This document shows positions 63,009-64,000 of a stretch of 64,000 nucleotides of DNA, in pieces. The translations under genes were made by a program, and so were the position numbers. Source of the stretch: Pholis gunnellus (lineage: Eukaryota; Chordata; Actinopteri; Perciformes; Pholidae); contig OU342806.1 in the NCBI GenBank assembly GCA_910591455.2, forward strand, positions 19,807,841 to 19,871,840, written 5' to 3'. The number at the start of each line of letters is the position of its first letter. The first letter of the stretch is position 1. Below the pieces are notes generated by a model, which saw only the letters and a program-made list of their open reading frames with translations, did no database searches and was not told the DNA's origin.

Positions 63009-64000
63009 CTGCACAGGAGGAGGTGAGTCGAGATGGACCGATAAGAGGAGGAGGGAGGAAGGAGATGGGAACAGATGCTCAGTGCAGTGTATACAAACAT
63101 TTTCCCCGGGTCAATACTTACAGAATCAGCACTACTTCAAACTCTTATCTGAATTCCACAAACGCACAGACGCACCGCACACTGCTCCACTTGAAGGCTC
63201 AAACTGTGTTGACCCTTCAGATATGATTTGCTTTGTCAGTGAAATCAGGAGTGAGTGCTTCAAATATTTGAGCAAAGAAATCACCAACGCACTGAAAAAG
63301 TGTCCACCAAGCTTTTTGTTGAGCTGATATTTTTCATCCTGAATGACAAACTTTCGATTAAAGGTGCTGCATGGTGAGCAGCACGGTGATATTTGGACAC
63401 TTATAAGTCCTCATTCTGAGTCGCCACTTCCTGGTGTGTTGCGTAATGTAATTGTACATTTTGTGTCAGTTTTAAAAGGTTGTTAAATTCTTTTAATAAA
63501 TTCTTCCCACAAAGCAAATTGAATCTTTTCTAAATATAAGAAAGAAAAGGTAAAGAATCTGCTTCTAGATTAGAGGAAATGACTTCGGAGACAATAACAA
63601 CATTGTCTGACCAAAGGGGCAGAATTTTAGCACACATGAAAAGAGATGATGCCTTGATGTGGCTTCTAAGAAGAAGAAGCATCTATCAGATATGGGAGAA
63701 ACATCCACATTGATTTAGTGTAGTAAATTAGAATGCAGTTATTAAATTAAACATTAACTTTAAGGGGCAAATGGGTAAAATTGCTATCACAAAAGCAGCT
63801 TTTGTTGTTACAAAATGTAGCCTGTGTTTCGGCCTTCACCTTGTAACTACTTGCGTCAGGAAATGAGAAGCTTGAGGATTTGTCCGGCTCAGCTCAGCAG
63901 GTGGCAGTGATTGATCGATCGCACTGTATTTTGACTGCGTGGTAATAAATTAAAGCAACACTTGAGGAAAAAACGAAAAGTGTTGTTCCAGTCGGAGGCG
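63009..64000 (-). other. nos1ap: nos1ap intron running out of the window
   Basis: Sequence upstream of the acceptor TGTGCAG (63009). No coding sequence is recognised up to the window end. Confidence 0.6.

Overview
The window is vertebrate nuclear DNA, almost certainly from a teleost fish and probably a percomorph. Genes are split into short exons with GT/AG borders, introns are compact, and interspersed repeats are of fish type (short inverted-repeat elements, an L2-like LINE tail, a BEL/Pao retrotransposon). One gene, brambleberry, is best known from fish. No bacterial-style operons, CRISPR arrays or rRNA genes are present. I rebuilt the gene models below by hand from splice sites and reading phase; every exon-exon phase closes.

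Left part (1-21 kb), a gene-dense block. Minus strand 1-2858: the 5' part of brambleberry (bmb), a KAR5/GEX1-type nuclear-fusion protein, running off the window start. Plus strand 4379-4873: a Myb/SANT-like DNA-binding protein starting from a promoter-like region shared head-to-head with bmb. Plus strand 6759-9572: complete pycr3 (pyrroline-5-carboxylate reductase 3, six coding exons, 280 aa). Plus strand about 11.64-20.95 kb: eef1d (elongation factor 1-delta), with the large first coding exon of the long isoform and the common exons of the translation-factor isoform. The pycr3-eef1d pair matches human 8q24.3.

Middle (21-32 kb): no gene found, only repeats, microsatellites and hairpins. Minus strand 32018-35350: a complete three-exon orthologue of human C1orf226 (321 aa).

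Right part (35-64 kb): a long region without genes, holding a young BEL/Pao LTR retrotransposon (39841-44827, 5-bp target duplication AGCAG) whose single 1168-codon ORF has lost the core of reverse transcriptase, RNase H and most of integrase in frame. Other contents are LINE and Tc1-like fragments, long (AC)n tracts, a 22-base G run and a perfect 43-bp inverted repeat. Minus strand 59479-63008: the last two coding exons of nos1ap (CAPON), ending in the PDZ ligand EIAV; the rest lies beyond the window.

The most informative observations are three. The retroelement ORF is intact but lacks its own polymerase core. The first C1orf226 exon has a splice acceptor whose phase matches the nos1ap penultimate exon, so the 24 kb between them may be a nos1ap intron with two alternative 3' ends. 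The long eef1d isoform carries five copies of a W-x-x-K-x-x-x-[DE]-x-A-E motif. I saw no wholly new system.
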